Source: Portulaca oleracea (lineage: Eukaryota; Streptophyta; Magnoliopsida; Caryophyllales; Portulacaceae). Taken from it: a stretch of 64,000 nucleotides of DNA. The DNA is taken from NCBI GenBank assembly GCA_029582165.1, contig CM055875.1, forward strand, positions 28,408,644 to 28,472,643, written 5' to 3'. The position numbers and the translations under genes are program-made. Positions within the stretch are counted from its first letter, which is position 1. Every line of letters starts with the position of its first letter. The notes below the pieces were generated by a model. It saw only the letters and a program-made list of their open reading frames with translations, ran no database searches and had not been told where the DNA came from. Below, one piece after another: positions 48,001 through 60,700 of the stretch.

Positions 48001-51000
48001 CTGGCAGGGAGATCCTGCTTGACTATTTTCCCTCGTTCATGATTAAGAGGTTACAAATTTAGTCCTTCCTGATGTTTACGTAGGGCAGCCCCATGTTTGC
48101 ATGGTTCTGTTTTTCTTCTGATGGTCCCTTGAAGCTTTTGTACTTGTCCTTGAAACTGTGGAATGCCTAGAACAAAAATGTGTGACAATTGAGTTGGAAG
48201 CTATTTTGCTCCATATATAATAATTTCAAATATAAATTATCTGAAAGGTTTAGTGCAGCCTGTGCTGGGTCCTGGATTTGTGGCTATTTTCTCTTTTTTG
48301 GTTGTTCATTTCTCATCTTTCTTTGTAAGAACTGCTTTATTTTTTAGTTGATTATGAATTGATAATATCTATATCTTCAGGGGCGAGCCAGTCTTAAACC
48401 TTTTTGTCCTCCCAACCCTGACGATATTGCAACAATATGTTATACTAGTGGCACAACCGGGACACCAAAGGTAAAGACTGTCCCTTTTTTCTACGGGAAA
48501 TTACTAATTATGTTTTCTTGTTGACGAATTCTATATTTTCACTCTTCATTGTTAGGGGGTTGTGTTGACGCATGAAAATTTAATTGCAAGTGTTGCTGGT
48601 ATGAGCCATACTATCCAGTTCCACCCCAGTGACATGTAAGTAAATGAAAATGTTTTGTATCCCTCTGCTTTAAGTTCAAAGTCCTTGTGTTTTCATTTGG
48701 CAGTATTCTGTGTTTGGCAGCTACATATCCTATCTTCCATTGGCACACATATATGAACGAGCGAACCAGATCATGTGTCTCTATTTTGGTGTTGCTGTTG
48801 GTTTCTACCAAGGGGTATGTAAAGTGAATTCAGATTAAAGCATGATGTATCTTGACGTTTTTAGATGATTTAGTATTGTTTCAATGAGCTCCAATAAATA
48901 GTCATCTCCATATTATGTGTATGAGGATGAAATACAGGACACCGGTACTAGAGGAATGTTCTTTGGGAATGAGTTGGCTATTTTTGTTGTTGTACCTTCT
49001 GCTTGTTTGTTTGTTCTCTTGAGGTAGAAGGGACAATCCACTATTGCAAGACAACATATTATACTTACTGACCTGGAGCCTAGGACATTTCTGTCCTGCA
49101 ATCGATGATCTGGGATTACTATATAACATCAAAACAGCAAAAGGGTTGTTGGCCTATGACAAACCTTTTTTTTTTTTTTTTTTTTTTTTGCTATAAGATC
49201 ATATGTTGCCTCGTGGATCTTGCTGCTAATGTTGGGATAGGCTTCCAAGACAATAGTTGCTACAGAATACTTTTGATACGTTGATTGCTCTTTCATTTGC
49301 AAATGTTAAAAGAGCCTTTTTGTTATTTCCTTTTTCCTGATAATTTGTTTTGTTCTGACTGTATGAGTTAATTTTCCCGCACAGGATAACTTGAAATTAA
49401 TGGACGATTTAGTGGCACTGCGGCCAACCGTTTTCTGTAGTGTTCCTCGGCTATACAACAGAATATATGCAGGGTAACGTGAAAATTCCAATTGCATTCT
49501 GAATCGGACCTTGGCTGAGATAACATGTGTATTGCGTACACAATGTCCTGTTGTAGGATTACCAATGCTGTGAAGACTTCTGGGGCTCTAAAGGAAAAAC
49601 TATTCAATGTTGCCTACAATTCGAAGAAACAAGCCATACTGAATGGTATAGAAAATGACCTCTATTTCTGAGTGCTAACGCACATAAATTTGTAGTGTGA
49701 TATTGCATCTGGTTGTCATAGATTGCTTTCATTTATCAATGGTTTTATATGAGGATTTTCTTTTCCTTTTTGTTTTTGGTGGAGGAGAAGGGGGGGGGGG
49801 GGGTGTTATTTTCCCTTGGTTTTTAGAACTAAGGGATACTTAGATTTTCTAAGACATGTGTTAGTTCTTTCTTTAGCTGGTGCCTGTTGGCCATAGCTAT
49901 AAAATTATGAAGGTATCTCTAGCCTGTTTGGTCTGGTCGAGTTGGTGAGAAAGGGAAGGAAGGAAGATAAAAATTTGAGATTTTATTTCGTTTATTTACA
50001 TGAATTCAAAGAAGTTGGAATGAAAGGTTTATAGCGAGGACTTACTTATGAATTCACTATTTACCTGTTCAGTAGAATTAACTGGAACTAGTGGGAAAGA
50101 AACTTAAGTTATAAAATGGTCTTTCTTCATTCCCTAACCTATTTATTAGTTGGCTTGTGCAAAATGGCTGACTGGGCATTCAATTTTGTTCTTCATGTTG
50201 CTAACTTGAACAATTGGAAAAATGCTAACTTTTCTATTTCCTACTTTGAAAATCGGTGAGGAGTACTCCCACAATCCTCCCCCCCCCCCCCCCCGGCCGA
50301 CCACCAAAAAAAAAAAAGAGAAAAGAAAAGTGGTTTCAGTTGAGTTATCTGTGGTATGGTTGGAAAATGCATGTATGTCTACATGGACAAAAAATACTAA
50401 ATCCTTTTGAAGCAGCATTCATATTATGACATCTCAAACGGTAAAACAAAGTTGTTGATGAGTTTTCCACCTCTATGTACGGTTGGAAATTAAATCTAAA
50501 ATAAGATTAATTTCTTTCTCTTAGTTACGAGCACATTCTAGATAGTTATCTACGTCCATGATTCTCGGCTTCTAATCATAGGACCACGAAATCGAGAAGG
50601 TCCTGTGGCTGATTTTCATGTATCCATAAACCAGTCTGAATTTGGTTGTTACTTATACATTGTCTTTACAGGGCGGAGTGCTTCGCCTATTTGGGACAAG
50701 CTGGTATTCAATAAAATTAAGGCGAAACTTGGTGGAAGAGTTCGCTTTATGGGTTCAGGTGCTTCACCTTTATCCCCTGATGTGATGGACTTCCTTAGAG
50801 TGTAAGTTTTTCACTTCCCTCAGATGAGTTAAATCGCTAAATAGTTCACAAAGCCGTCAACTTTCTTTTGTATGTCATCGTGAACCATAAAATGCTGCAT
50901 TAAACTGTGAATTTATCCCATCTAGGTGCTTTGGCTGCAATGTGTCGGAAGGATATGGAATGACTGAGACATCTTGCGTTATAACGTCAATGGAAGAGGG

Positions 51001-52815
51001 AGATATGTTGTCTGGTCATGTTGGTTCCCCTAATCCAGCTTGTGGTAAGCTTATTTGGTTAGAATACAATTAATAATGCCAACATCCCACAAAAAGATGA
51101 ATCAAAAGATTTGCAATGAGAACTCGTTTTGGGGTGATTTTGCCTTCTTCATAAGTGATCTGATCTTGGTATTCTTGACTCATGGTTTCCCAGCAAGGGA
51201 TTCTGATTTTGGGAAAATTCAGCAAGTGCTTTCTGCATGATTACATTCTTATTGTTTCTTGATTGACATGGGGAAAAGATTTGCATGATTAATCGTTTGT
51301 ATTTGTCGACAATTTCAGAGGTAAAGCTTGTAGATGTTCCTGAGATGAACTATACGTCTGAGGATCAGCCACACCCTCGTGGGGAAATTTGTGTACGAGG
51401 GCCAACTGTATTTAAAGGCTACTTCAAAGATGAAATGCAGACGTACTGAATTTCCTTTGGTTTGATTGGTTTTTTTTCCCCACCGTCTTGTTGTATTTTG
51501 GTAATCTAATAGTCAAACTGCACCAGGAAAGAGGTTGTTGATGAAGAAGGTTGGCTTCATACTGGTGATATAGGGATGTGGTTACCTGGAGGCCGCCTGA
51601 AGATAATAGACAGGTGACTTACTTTCAATATAGTAAATAGTAAATAGTTTACTGCTTTAAAGGTGCTATGTGGTAATTAAGTTTAAGTGAGGTTATATTT
51701 GCTTTTTCATTTTGTGCAAGTGACTTGATGAACGGTAATAGTGGGATCTTGCTTCTTCTCTGATGTTGAGTCTCTTTCATGTTTGCAGGAAAAAGAATAT
51801 ATTCAAACTTGCACAGGGAGAATATATAGCACCTGAGAAAATTGAGAATGTATATGCAAAGTGCAAATTTGTGGCTCAATGTTTTGTGTATGGTATGGCA
51901 AATTTACTCCTTGTTCTGCAGAAATGTCGAATATGCTGTTATTAACTTAAACTGAATATATGTGGCAGGTGACAGCTTGAATTCATGCTTGGTGGCAATT
52001 GTCTCTGTGGATCCAGATGTAATGAAGGACTGGGCTGCTGCAGAGGGCATCAAGGTATTTTATGGTGTGATTGTTTTCACTCATTATACGTGTTCTTTTA
52101 AACATCATGTTACTCCCAATTGTTAAAACCGGTTTTAGAATGGAAGGTTGCCTTGATTAGTTGGTTTTATCAAGCAATATGTTGTGTTTGAGATGAAAGA
52201 GCTTTTTCGATAAGCCATAGGCGGTAAAAATGGAACTGTAAATATTTGGAACATGAACTTTTATTTTGCCCTCTATTTCCCCTCTGCTGATAATGTGAAT
52301 TGCACGAGTGCAGTATGAAAGTTTAGGGCAGTTGTGCAATGATCCAAGAGCAAAAGCTGCAGTTCTTGCTGATATGGATGCCGTGGGCAGAGAAGCCGGG
52401 GTAACCTTTTACATTCGACGCTGTGCTGTTTTAGCTGAACTTGGCAAATAAAAACCTTTTCCTTAACCTAACAGTCGTGTTTGATTGTTTCAGTTGAGAG
52501 GATTTGAATTTGCAAAGGCTGTTACATTGGTGCCTGAACCATTTACCCTGGAAAATGGACTTCTCACCCCAACTTTTAAGGTTAGCTTCTCATCTCTTTT
52601 TTATTGTGTGCGCATTTGATATGATTGTGTTTCGATTTTCTAGTATTGACTTGGTTACACCTCTACCTGTGGCAGTTTACGAATTAGTATGTCACTTTTG
52701 TGTTACGTTTTTTGTGTAGGTAAAGAGACCTCAAGCAAAGGTATACTTTGAGAGGGCGATTGCAGAAATGTATGCTGAAATTTCCAAAGCCGATCCCACC
52801 CCCTCCAAGTTGTGA
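42014..52815 (+). CDS. LACS7: Peroxisomal long-chain acyl-CoA synthetase, LACS7 type (23 coding exons)
   Basis: It activates long-chain fatty acids with ATP and CoA, feeding peroxisomal beta-oxidation. Exons: 42014-42131, 43518-43578, 43736-43813, 43898-43969, 44083-44164, 44620-44725, 44817-44893, 46459-46503, 46605-46691, 48381-48470, 48556-48635, 48721-48814, 49385-49473, 49557-49645, 50672-50801, 50926-51044, 51319-51442, 51527-51613, 51789-51892, 51969-52054, 52314-52400, 52494-52580, 52720-52815. All introns are GT-AG and phases agree, giving 695 aa (Arabidopsis LACS7 is about 700). Seen: PTS2 nonapeptide RLRAIRAHL (8-16), AMP-binding loop [11 protein letters not shown] (263-273), GYGMTETS (442-449), GWLHTGD (522-528), [14 protein letters not shown] (542-555) and C-terminal PTS1 SKL. 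Both targeting signals together match LACS7; Arabidopsis LACS6 carries PTS2 only. The frame is intact. Intron 7 holds an antisense LINE fragment. The gene faces the aminopeptidase P gene tail to tail. Confidence 0.96.
45315..46250 (-). mobile_element. LINE 3' fragment in intron 7 of the LACS7-type gene (antisense)
   Basis: Minus-strand translation gives [17 protein letters not shown] (about 46085-46035), a motif before the RNase H domain of plant LINEs. It then gives [33 protein letters not shown] and [20 protein letters not shown] (45713-45470), the RVT_3 RNase H-like domain. An A-rich tail on the minus strand lies at about 45316-45345. Frameshifts and stops interrupt it. The upper limit and TSD were not determined. 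Confidence 0.8.
47137..47268. repeat. Small inverted-repeat element in intron 9 of the LACS7-type gene
   Basis: A perfect 17-bp inverted repeat, gcatagttaccaggaac at 47137-47153 and its complement at 47252-47268, encloses 98 bp. Size and symmetry suggest a tiny MITE. The flanks ccgcaa/ccacaa are similar but no firm TSD is seen. Confidence 0.65.
49168..49190. repeat. Poly(T) run in intron 12
   Basis: About 21 consecutive T. It could be a reverse-oriented retroposon tail, but no body is recognisable beside it. Confidence 0.8.
50279..50317. repeat. Compound poly(C)-poly(A) tract in intron 14
   Basis: Sixteen C are followed by a short spacer and a run of 12 A. A poly(G) run of about 14 lies 480 bp upstream (49791-49804) in the same intron. 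Similar C-then-A tracts occur in introns of the neighbouring aminopeptidase P gene (55317-55343, 61595-61610, 61939-61980). Confidence 0.85.
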
Positions 52816-53008
52816 TCAGATTGAGATGGTCACGCTGCTTTCGTCGTAACTCTTAATACTTGAAATCGATTGGATATCATTTCATCCGGAGACCCAAATG
52901 TGCAGTCTTGTCTTGTCTTGTCTGACCCCCGGTGGGATGTTTGTTGCTGTTAGTGAAGAGGCCGATTTTTTGTGCTTGTTATTTCATGCCGTATTTGATA
53001 GATATGTC

Positions 53009-53014
53009 AATAAA
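53009..53014 (+). terminator. Candidate polyadenylation signal of the LACS7-type gene
   Basis: An exact aataaa lies 194 bases after the stop codon, followed by T/G-rich sequence. It is the first good match in the 3' flank. Plant poly(A) signals are loose, so the site is only probable. Confidence 0.45.
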
Positions 53015-53999
53015 AGTGCATTAGCATGCAAATGGTCAAGTAAAGTTGTACATGGATATAAAGTACGTTGCTTACCCCCTTGTAGTTGTAGGAGGGTGTA
53101 CACCATGTAAGTTATGACTTGCCACGTATGGATCAGGCTGTTGTGTAACTTGTACTGTAAGCCCGTTTTCGTCAGCCTATACATCGAAATTTGAAATCTA
53201 AACATCCTTTCAGCCTCAAGGGCTTATAACAGAGAGCCAAACACAATGCCTCGTAATAAACTATGTTATCAAAATTGGATTGAACCGGCCTGTTTGGTGG
53301 GTCCAACTTGAAACCCGCAGCTTGTCGGATCCAGTTCTATATTTGACTAGCTTAACTGGTTTGATCGCAAAAAATGGTTGTCTGATCGGTTTGTCTATTC
53401 TATATGAAAAAGCTTTGTATTTTTAAATCCAAACCTCATGTCTTGTCTCTAGCCAATCAAGATTGGAGACGAGGTAAGGTCCAACATTATGTGACGTTGG
53501 ATATTAAATGCAAATCATTTAAATCATATCTTAAAGACAATTTAAGTGGTAGTTTGTGAGACAACAATTAGATTTTAATAGTCTTAGCTTTTAATAATTG
53601 GACGATAATAATTCAAACTTCGATTTTGTACTCCAAACACTTCCCAAAAAATGATAGGGTATTTTTTAGACCATTGTCCGGCACATACCCTAAGTATTGT
53701 TGATTTGACTTACATTTGCTTAACAACTTAACAGTTAGCACAACACTTCTCCATGATTTTTAGTAAATTTACAAATTTTTTCCCAATTGTTCTCTATTTT
53801 TTTATAACTTTTATGATTTTCCTCCTTTTTATTCCTTAAAAAAATTATAATACTTGAATTCTCAAAATCTAAAAATTCGTTTAATAACTACATTTCATAA
53901 AAGAATGGAAAAATCAGAAAAAATTGCAAATAAAAAATCCTGAAGCAAAAAAATTTGGTACAAAAAAATTACAATTTTATTTTTGTAGTAATTCTTATT

Positions 54000-54237
54000 T
54001 AAGACTATCTCATCATAAATTTATCGTAAGACATTATTTTGTGCTTACTATTTAGTAACAGTGGGATGACTAATAATTTATTTCTGCTGACTCAAATAAA
54101 AGTCACCCCATAATAAACTATTAGTCATATTTGTGTTATAAAATCATTCTAATATCACTTATTAGTCATAGTTATACATTAAAAAAGTCACCCTATGAAA
54201 AGTCACTCTTACAATAAATTCACATGAGACGGTCTTA
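54000..54237. mobile_element. MITE with taagac...gtctta TIRs
   Basis: The left end taagactatctcatcataa and the inverted right end taagaccgtctcatgtgaa are related over about 33 bp. The interior repeats gtcaccc and actaataa/ttattagt motifs. It lies between the two convergent genes. A simple TA-type target site is possible but not proven. Confidence 0.65.
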
Positions 54238-54752
54238 CTCTAGAATTTACATTATTTTTTGTTGGGATTGCTAACATATAAAAATGAAGTTGGGCTATTA
54301 TCATTCAACTGCCAAAAGTTGCCATTATAAGAATCTAATTTTCCTTTGTAATGTCTGGAGGGCGTGCTCTACCACAATTAGCAGCATAGCACTATATTAC
54401 CAAGAATGCTGAAATAAAAGCAAATTGGTGATATTCAATTGACCTTATAAAAAACAAAGCCTTCTTGATTGTAACATTACAATGATGCCAATTAATTACA
54501 TCGAAACAAACATTTAATTATACAACAAATCGTCTCTGAACTTGATCTGATAATCAAGACACAATGGTGCAGCATTCTGTACAAACTATTTCTGCCAGAT
54601 ATGGAGCGCACTGTGCAGAGCATCAGATCAATGGCAACAACAAAACACAAATGATTATGTCGAATCTGTAATCAATCTCCACCTGGAACATCTTCCATTT
54701 TCGGCAGTGCAACTGCATCAAGACAAGGTGATACCAGAAATGGATGGGTCAT

Positions 54753-57700
54753 TCATTGTTTTGAAAGCGGTCTTGTGTTCTCCCATAGCCACTGCCGAGC
54801 TGAACCATCCAGCAATGGTGATACCTGTTTGTATGTCACCCCAATTCGACCGGTCACCAACCATGCAAAACTCACTTGACTTATGTTCCACTTTAAGGAA
54901 AGAAAGGTTACCTTCTCCCAAACTTGTTCATGATAATCATTCAGCCAATCAACTTCCGAAGCAGAAAGCAAAGACAATTCGATCATTTTGCTCTGCAAAA
55001 TCCCCATGAAGTAGATACACGCATCACTAGATTTTTACAGCATATATTGCTCTAAATCAAAATACATGAGATTAGAGTTGTTATTAGAAGACCTTGAAAG
55101 GGCTTGTTTTAATAACAGAAATTTACAATTATTTTTTACATTTTCAAGGCCCTATTCTTTGGAAGGGTAAAAACTAGGATACCAGTGCTCGAACCTGTGA
55201 GCAATGGGTTCAAGTTAGAAACCTCAACCACCAGCTTAGGGCGCATCAGTTAAAATACAGATATTAACAATTATCGATTGCATGATATTCTTATTTACAT
55301 TCTGTTACACTGTAGACCCCCCCCCCCCCCAAAAAAAAAAAAAGAAAAAAGAAAAGAAAAGAAAAAGACACCCCTAAAATAATATCAGAGACAGATGGTC
55401 AATTCGAAGAAAGCCCATGGAGATTTTGGGATTGAAAGACACCACTTTGTATCTAGGTGTCTAACTTGACACATCTCCTAGCAGTTGTGTATGTGTGGAT
55501 GGGTGGAGGATATAACAGCTAAATAACATTTTAATACAATGAACGATGTATTAAATCAACAAAGTAATTTGGGTTAATTGCAAACAAATGAAACGATACA
55601 CAAAAACAAGCCAGGATTGCCAAACATTATCAGCAAAATAAGGATACTAACAATCAAGAATACCATAAATGAGCAGAGTATTAATTCGCTCAGAAGCCTC
55701 AGCATGCATATAAAAGGATTGATTTGATGTATCCATTGACAATACATAGCTATAAGGTATAGAAACAAGATGTACTGACATACCTGAATGGGAACAAAAG
55801 TAAGTTTTTCAAACCCAAGATATTCGATGCCTCCATAGCGGTTTGGTGTGTTTATTTCTTTAACACAAAGGAGATTCTGCAAGATCAAAGCGCCAAATAA
55901 GAAATGGCAAAATAAGGAAGCATAAACATCAGATCCATGAAATGCCCATCGACTGACATAAATCCACAAAATAGCAGAATGGTTTTCTGTGGTATGAACC
56001 CCCACCCTTCTTCAGTTTTTATCCAAAGGGCCACAAATGTGTGAATAACAATTGACAACCAGTCGCCAAATCAAAAAGACCTAGCATACGATTGGCCCAC
56101 AACAAATCACATATCTCCCCCACCCGGCACAGGAAATAAGGCACCTTACACCAAATAGATATGAATATATGACGTTTATATAGCTGCTCAACAACATAAG
56201 GCATTAAACCACTCCCCCCACCTTTGCCCCCACTTAGTAAAAGTACCTGCCGACAAAAAGACACCTCATGAAAAACCAAACTGTGATTTAATTCATGCCT
56301 GCAATTTAAAATCAATTCGGCCAACTTTTGTTAAGAAGCTAATGAGGATCCTTTTTGTTGTTGGTGTCTGTGTGTGCGTTTACATCCGCCAGATATGTCA
56401 CATATGGAGTTTAGGTAGTGGATTGTTGTGCTCATTAAATTGGGAAATACTTTCTGCAAAAGCACACAGAAGAAGAGACAGAGAGACTACTTCAATGCGA
56501 ATACCAAATGCATGATCTTCATAATAGCCAGGTTCATTGCTCACAATCATGCCTTTCTGCAATGGGGTCAGATTTCCAAATCGGAAACTAATACTTTGGG
56601 GGCCTTCATGAACATTTAACGCAGCTCCTACTCCATGACCCGTGCCTGGATAAAAAAAAAGTACAATATATAATTAGTAAAAGTGAACCTCTCCCTACCC
56701 AATGTATGGAAACATAACAAAAACAAAGGCATGCCATAAAGAAAGTGAAATAACAGGTATCTCAGTAGAACTACCATGGCGGTAATCAAGTCCAATTTTC
56801 CAAAGAGAAGAACGGGCAAAGGCATCCAAAACAAAGCCAGGTGTGTGCTCTGGGAATACAGCTTGATCAAGAGCAATATGACCCTGCAACCAAAGTTAGA
56901 ACATTCTTGAGCTTTACTCATCATTCAAATCAGGACGTGAAGTTTGATGACTATCACGTAAGGAAGCATGGCTATCTATGGCATGATGGATAAGAGATAA
57001 CCAAAAAGGGCAAATGAAAAAGTCAGCAGAAATTTGTGGTAAATCATTAGTAAACAAATGCCAACCTCGGTCAGAGACAGGAACCCAGACCCGTATGAAA
57101 AATACTTTGAATAAGCATTCTAATTTCTAGACATTCATATACCAACCACAGTTCTTTTCAAGTTTTTCTAAGCTTGCGCACTTCTCATACAAGATTGATG
57201 ACTTTGCCAGAGAATGTATAGCATACCTGTAAGACACGTGTGAAGCACTCTTTTTCCCGAGCTGTAGGTTCACCAAAATGCACTGTCCTTGTGATGTCAG
57301 TTGTACCATCAATGTATTGTGCTCCACTATCTAGCAGGAAAAGCTTCTCAGGATCCACAACACTGCAACTATCTGGTTCTGGTTTGTAATGTATAATAGC
57401 ACCATTTGGTCCAGAACCTGGAAAACAGTTCACTTGGCAATTAGTAAATTGAACAAATATGGGAAGACAATACTAGCTCAAGATGCACAATTAAAACCGT
57501 TGATGATTCCTAAATAATCAACGAGCATTTCATGCTCACATCTGCCTTACAGTGCCAGCATTTTAAACATGAATGAGTTACTAGACACAATGAAATACAA
57601 TTTTCATAAATATATTCTAGTAATGACGATGATGGTACCCACATAAAAACATCCAATTAAGTGAAATAGCACTCGCATCTATATCTTTTGTCCTTAGACA

Positions 57701-60700
57701 GTAGCTCAATCCCACCTTGCAACTAATAGCATACTTTTACAAATGCAAAAACACCATTATGCTGCCATTCTATCTTAAGATAAACACATCAGCCTTCTGT
57801 TTTCATATTATGAATTTAACATTACAAGATGCCAACATCAATAAATACTCTAAGAAAATAAACTTTTTACTAGTAACATACCGCTAATAGTATCAAAGCT
57901 TGTATCTATAAAACCATCTTGCTTTGAACGAAAATCAAGAAGTATGTCTGCAACTTCGACTTCTGTCAATATGACACCCTTCTGAATTTCATGCTCAAGC
58001 CATGCCCAGAATTGTATAACAGCAACAGCATCCCTACAAAAGAAGCATAAGGGAACATTAAATTTCCAAGGAGATCAGCAACAGTTATGGCGTGTTTGAT
58101 TGATCGTACTCAGCCATGTCATGGAACCAAATTACAAAGTTGTTTGCATTACCATGTTTGGGAACATATCAACCTCGTAATCCAAATTCCTTGTAATAAG
58201 AATCACATCTACTATGGTAACCAAAATTACAAAGTTGTTTGCATTACCATGTTTGGGAACACACACACACACACATGCGTATTTGTGAGTACATTATAGC
58301 AAACATAGTAATGCAATCACTTGCTCATCACGTTGCAATTACATAGTTAATTACATTACATAGTTGATTCCATTACATTCCCCTTACATTGCATCCAACA
58401 AAACCATATGTCAAGCTTAAGTGCACTGCAAAAAAGTCATCTGTTGAAAGAAAAGGAATGAGACAGAAAAGGGCAGAAGGAAAAATCCTGAATACCACGA
58501 GCGCTTTCTCCCCACTTATGCTATTCAAGTTTAGAAAGACGTGTAGAGCTATATGTCTTGATAGACTTAGAAACTTCTATGATTTTTATTTATTTATTCT
58601 TTCTGAGGGACATAGTATGACGGCCGAACAAAAACAACCATGTTGAAGAGTAAAGTATTAGACTCTTCAAACTAGTACTTGAGATCAAAAGAAGAGCCCG
58701 AGCATAAACAAAAAGTTGCTTTTCTTCTAAAGAAGCCAGGTCCCGGAGAAATAAGAACACAGATAAAACATTCGTAAGATAACCGTAGATGGGTTTAGAT
58801 GAGGGGCTCCACAAGTTGTTCCCACAAGTATATTTAAAAGAAAGATTATTCCACGCACCTTAAATGGGCATTACGCATCCCTTCTATTTCAGCTGAATTT
58901 TTCACAGCTTTGGCATGTGAAATAGGGGAACTCTGATATATGGCAGCTGGTCCATCTAGTTGACCATTGGAACTGCCATATGATTTGGACTTATCTCTCC
59001 TCTTATCTGCAACAGACTTGAAAGAGTTGACAATAGCAGCATTCACACTTGATGTGTCAATTAAAAGACGGGCTCCTTCAACTGCTAATCTGCAAAAGAA
59101 TGAATGCAACTCAAGATTACACAAAGTAAAAATAATAGACACAAGTCCAAAGAAACTTCAGTAACCAATATTCTAACCACTGGCCCACAAGGATGCTACT
59201 TTCCTCATTATATAATAATTTTTGTTAAAATAAACTTTAGTTTCATAGTCTCACAGCCGAGGACTCGTGCTAAATTTGTGTTAGCTGCACATCAGCAGAA
59301 ATACACTCCATATGTAAAGTTTACTCAAAAATGAAAGCAAGAACCTGAGTGTCATCGACTGAAGTAATTTCCAGATACACAGCAATTTACATAATGTGTG
59401 GAAAACTTGTCTCTAAAAACTTTTAAGAAACCTTTGAAAGTATTTAAGAAATTGGAAAATATTTAAGAGAACAAAACTCCTGTTCAAATTACAGTATACA
59501 TTGGAAGTGAGCCAATGGTGGTGAAACATAAAACATCCACAATACAAATCCACCAAAGCAAATGACTATAAACTGTGACCTAATGAGAATTCATTAACTC
59601 TTGCAAGTTGAAACTACCATTCATAAATATTAGTTAACAAGGAGCTGGAATCAGAAGACTTCATGAGGCCAACCGGTTATACCACTATCACCTTTGTTAT
59701 TTGCCTATTTCTCAAGAAGGCTGACATCATGATAGCAACTAAAGAACACAACTGCAGCCCCCAGCCTAGGTCCAGATGATAGCAATTAAGGAAAAAAGTT
59801 CATATTCAGTCAAGCATTTGATATATGTGTATATATATATAGTAAACTTACTTTTCAACCGCCTTCAGGATTGCATCATAAGGTCTCAGCTCTATGCCGG
59901 CATTCTTCAAGTAATCCATCACTTCAGATGTGATTTTACGCTCATCGATGAACAGTTCAGCTTTATCCGTTTCCACAATTAAGTACGAATAGACAACGGG
60001 AGAATGGGGAACATCCTTTCCTCTCTAAGAAAACAGAATACAGGATTGGACTCATAAGTATATACAGCTAGGCATGTGCAGACTAATGAATATAGTCCAC
60101 ACCTGCACGAATTACTATTAAACTTGATGCTGGAAAAACATCTAAGAATATGGATTGGTACTTCGAACTTACCAAATTCAGCAGCCAAGCTATTTCATCT
60201 AGTTTAGTAACTACTATAGAAGAGCAACCAGCATTAGCGAGTTGGGATCTCAAACAAGACAGCTTCCAAGTTACATCTACCCCTGCATACTTCAGTTCGT
60301 GCAATCTCACTGGATGGCATGGGGGTGCTGGCCTTGATTCCTTCCAAATTTCATCTACTAGATTGATCTTGGACAAGGGAACCAACTCATGGCTTTTCTT
60401 AGAAATATCCTCCCTAAGTTCTTGAGCAGCATCAAAGGAAAAAAGGAACTGTTCCCTTCACAATACCAAGTTTGACATAGTATCATGAGCTACAACAAAG
60501 CATTTATTTAAAATAGCAATACAAACTGATACAAGACCATTGGGGTTTGACAACATTGACAAAAAGAAATGTCAAAGGAGATAAACTTGCCAAAAGAATA
60601 TTGCGAAATTAAAAAGCAAGAATTCTTTGACAAAGGATGCTACTTGGAAGTCAAAAATTAATAGGAATCCACATAAAACTTAAACCTTTTTTCAGAAAAC

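Larger units (their letters stand above)
52816..54752. other. Intergenic region between convergent genes
   Basis: It holds the two 3' UTRs and the MITE at 54000-54237. A stretch at about 53270-53400 with ggttgaacc/ccggcc-like motifs looks like worn repeat sequence. No further gene is seen. Confidence 0.6.
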
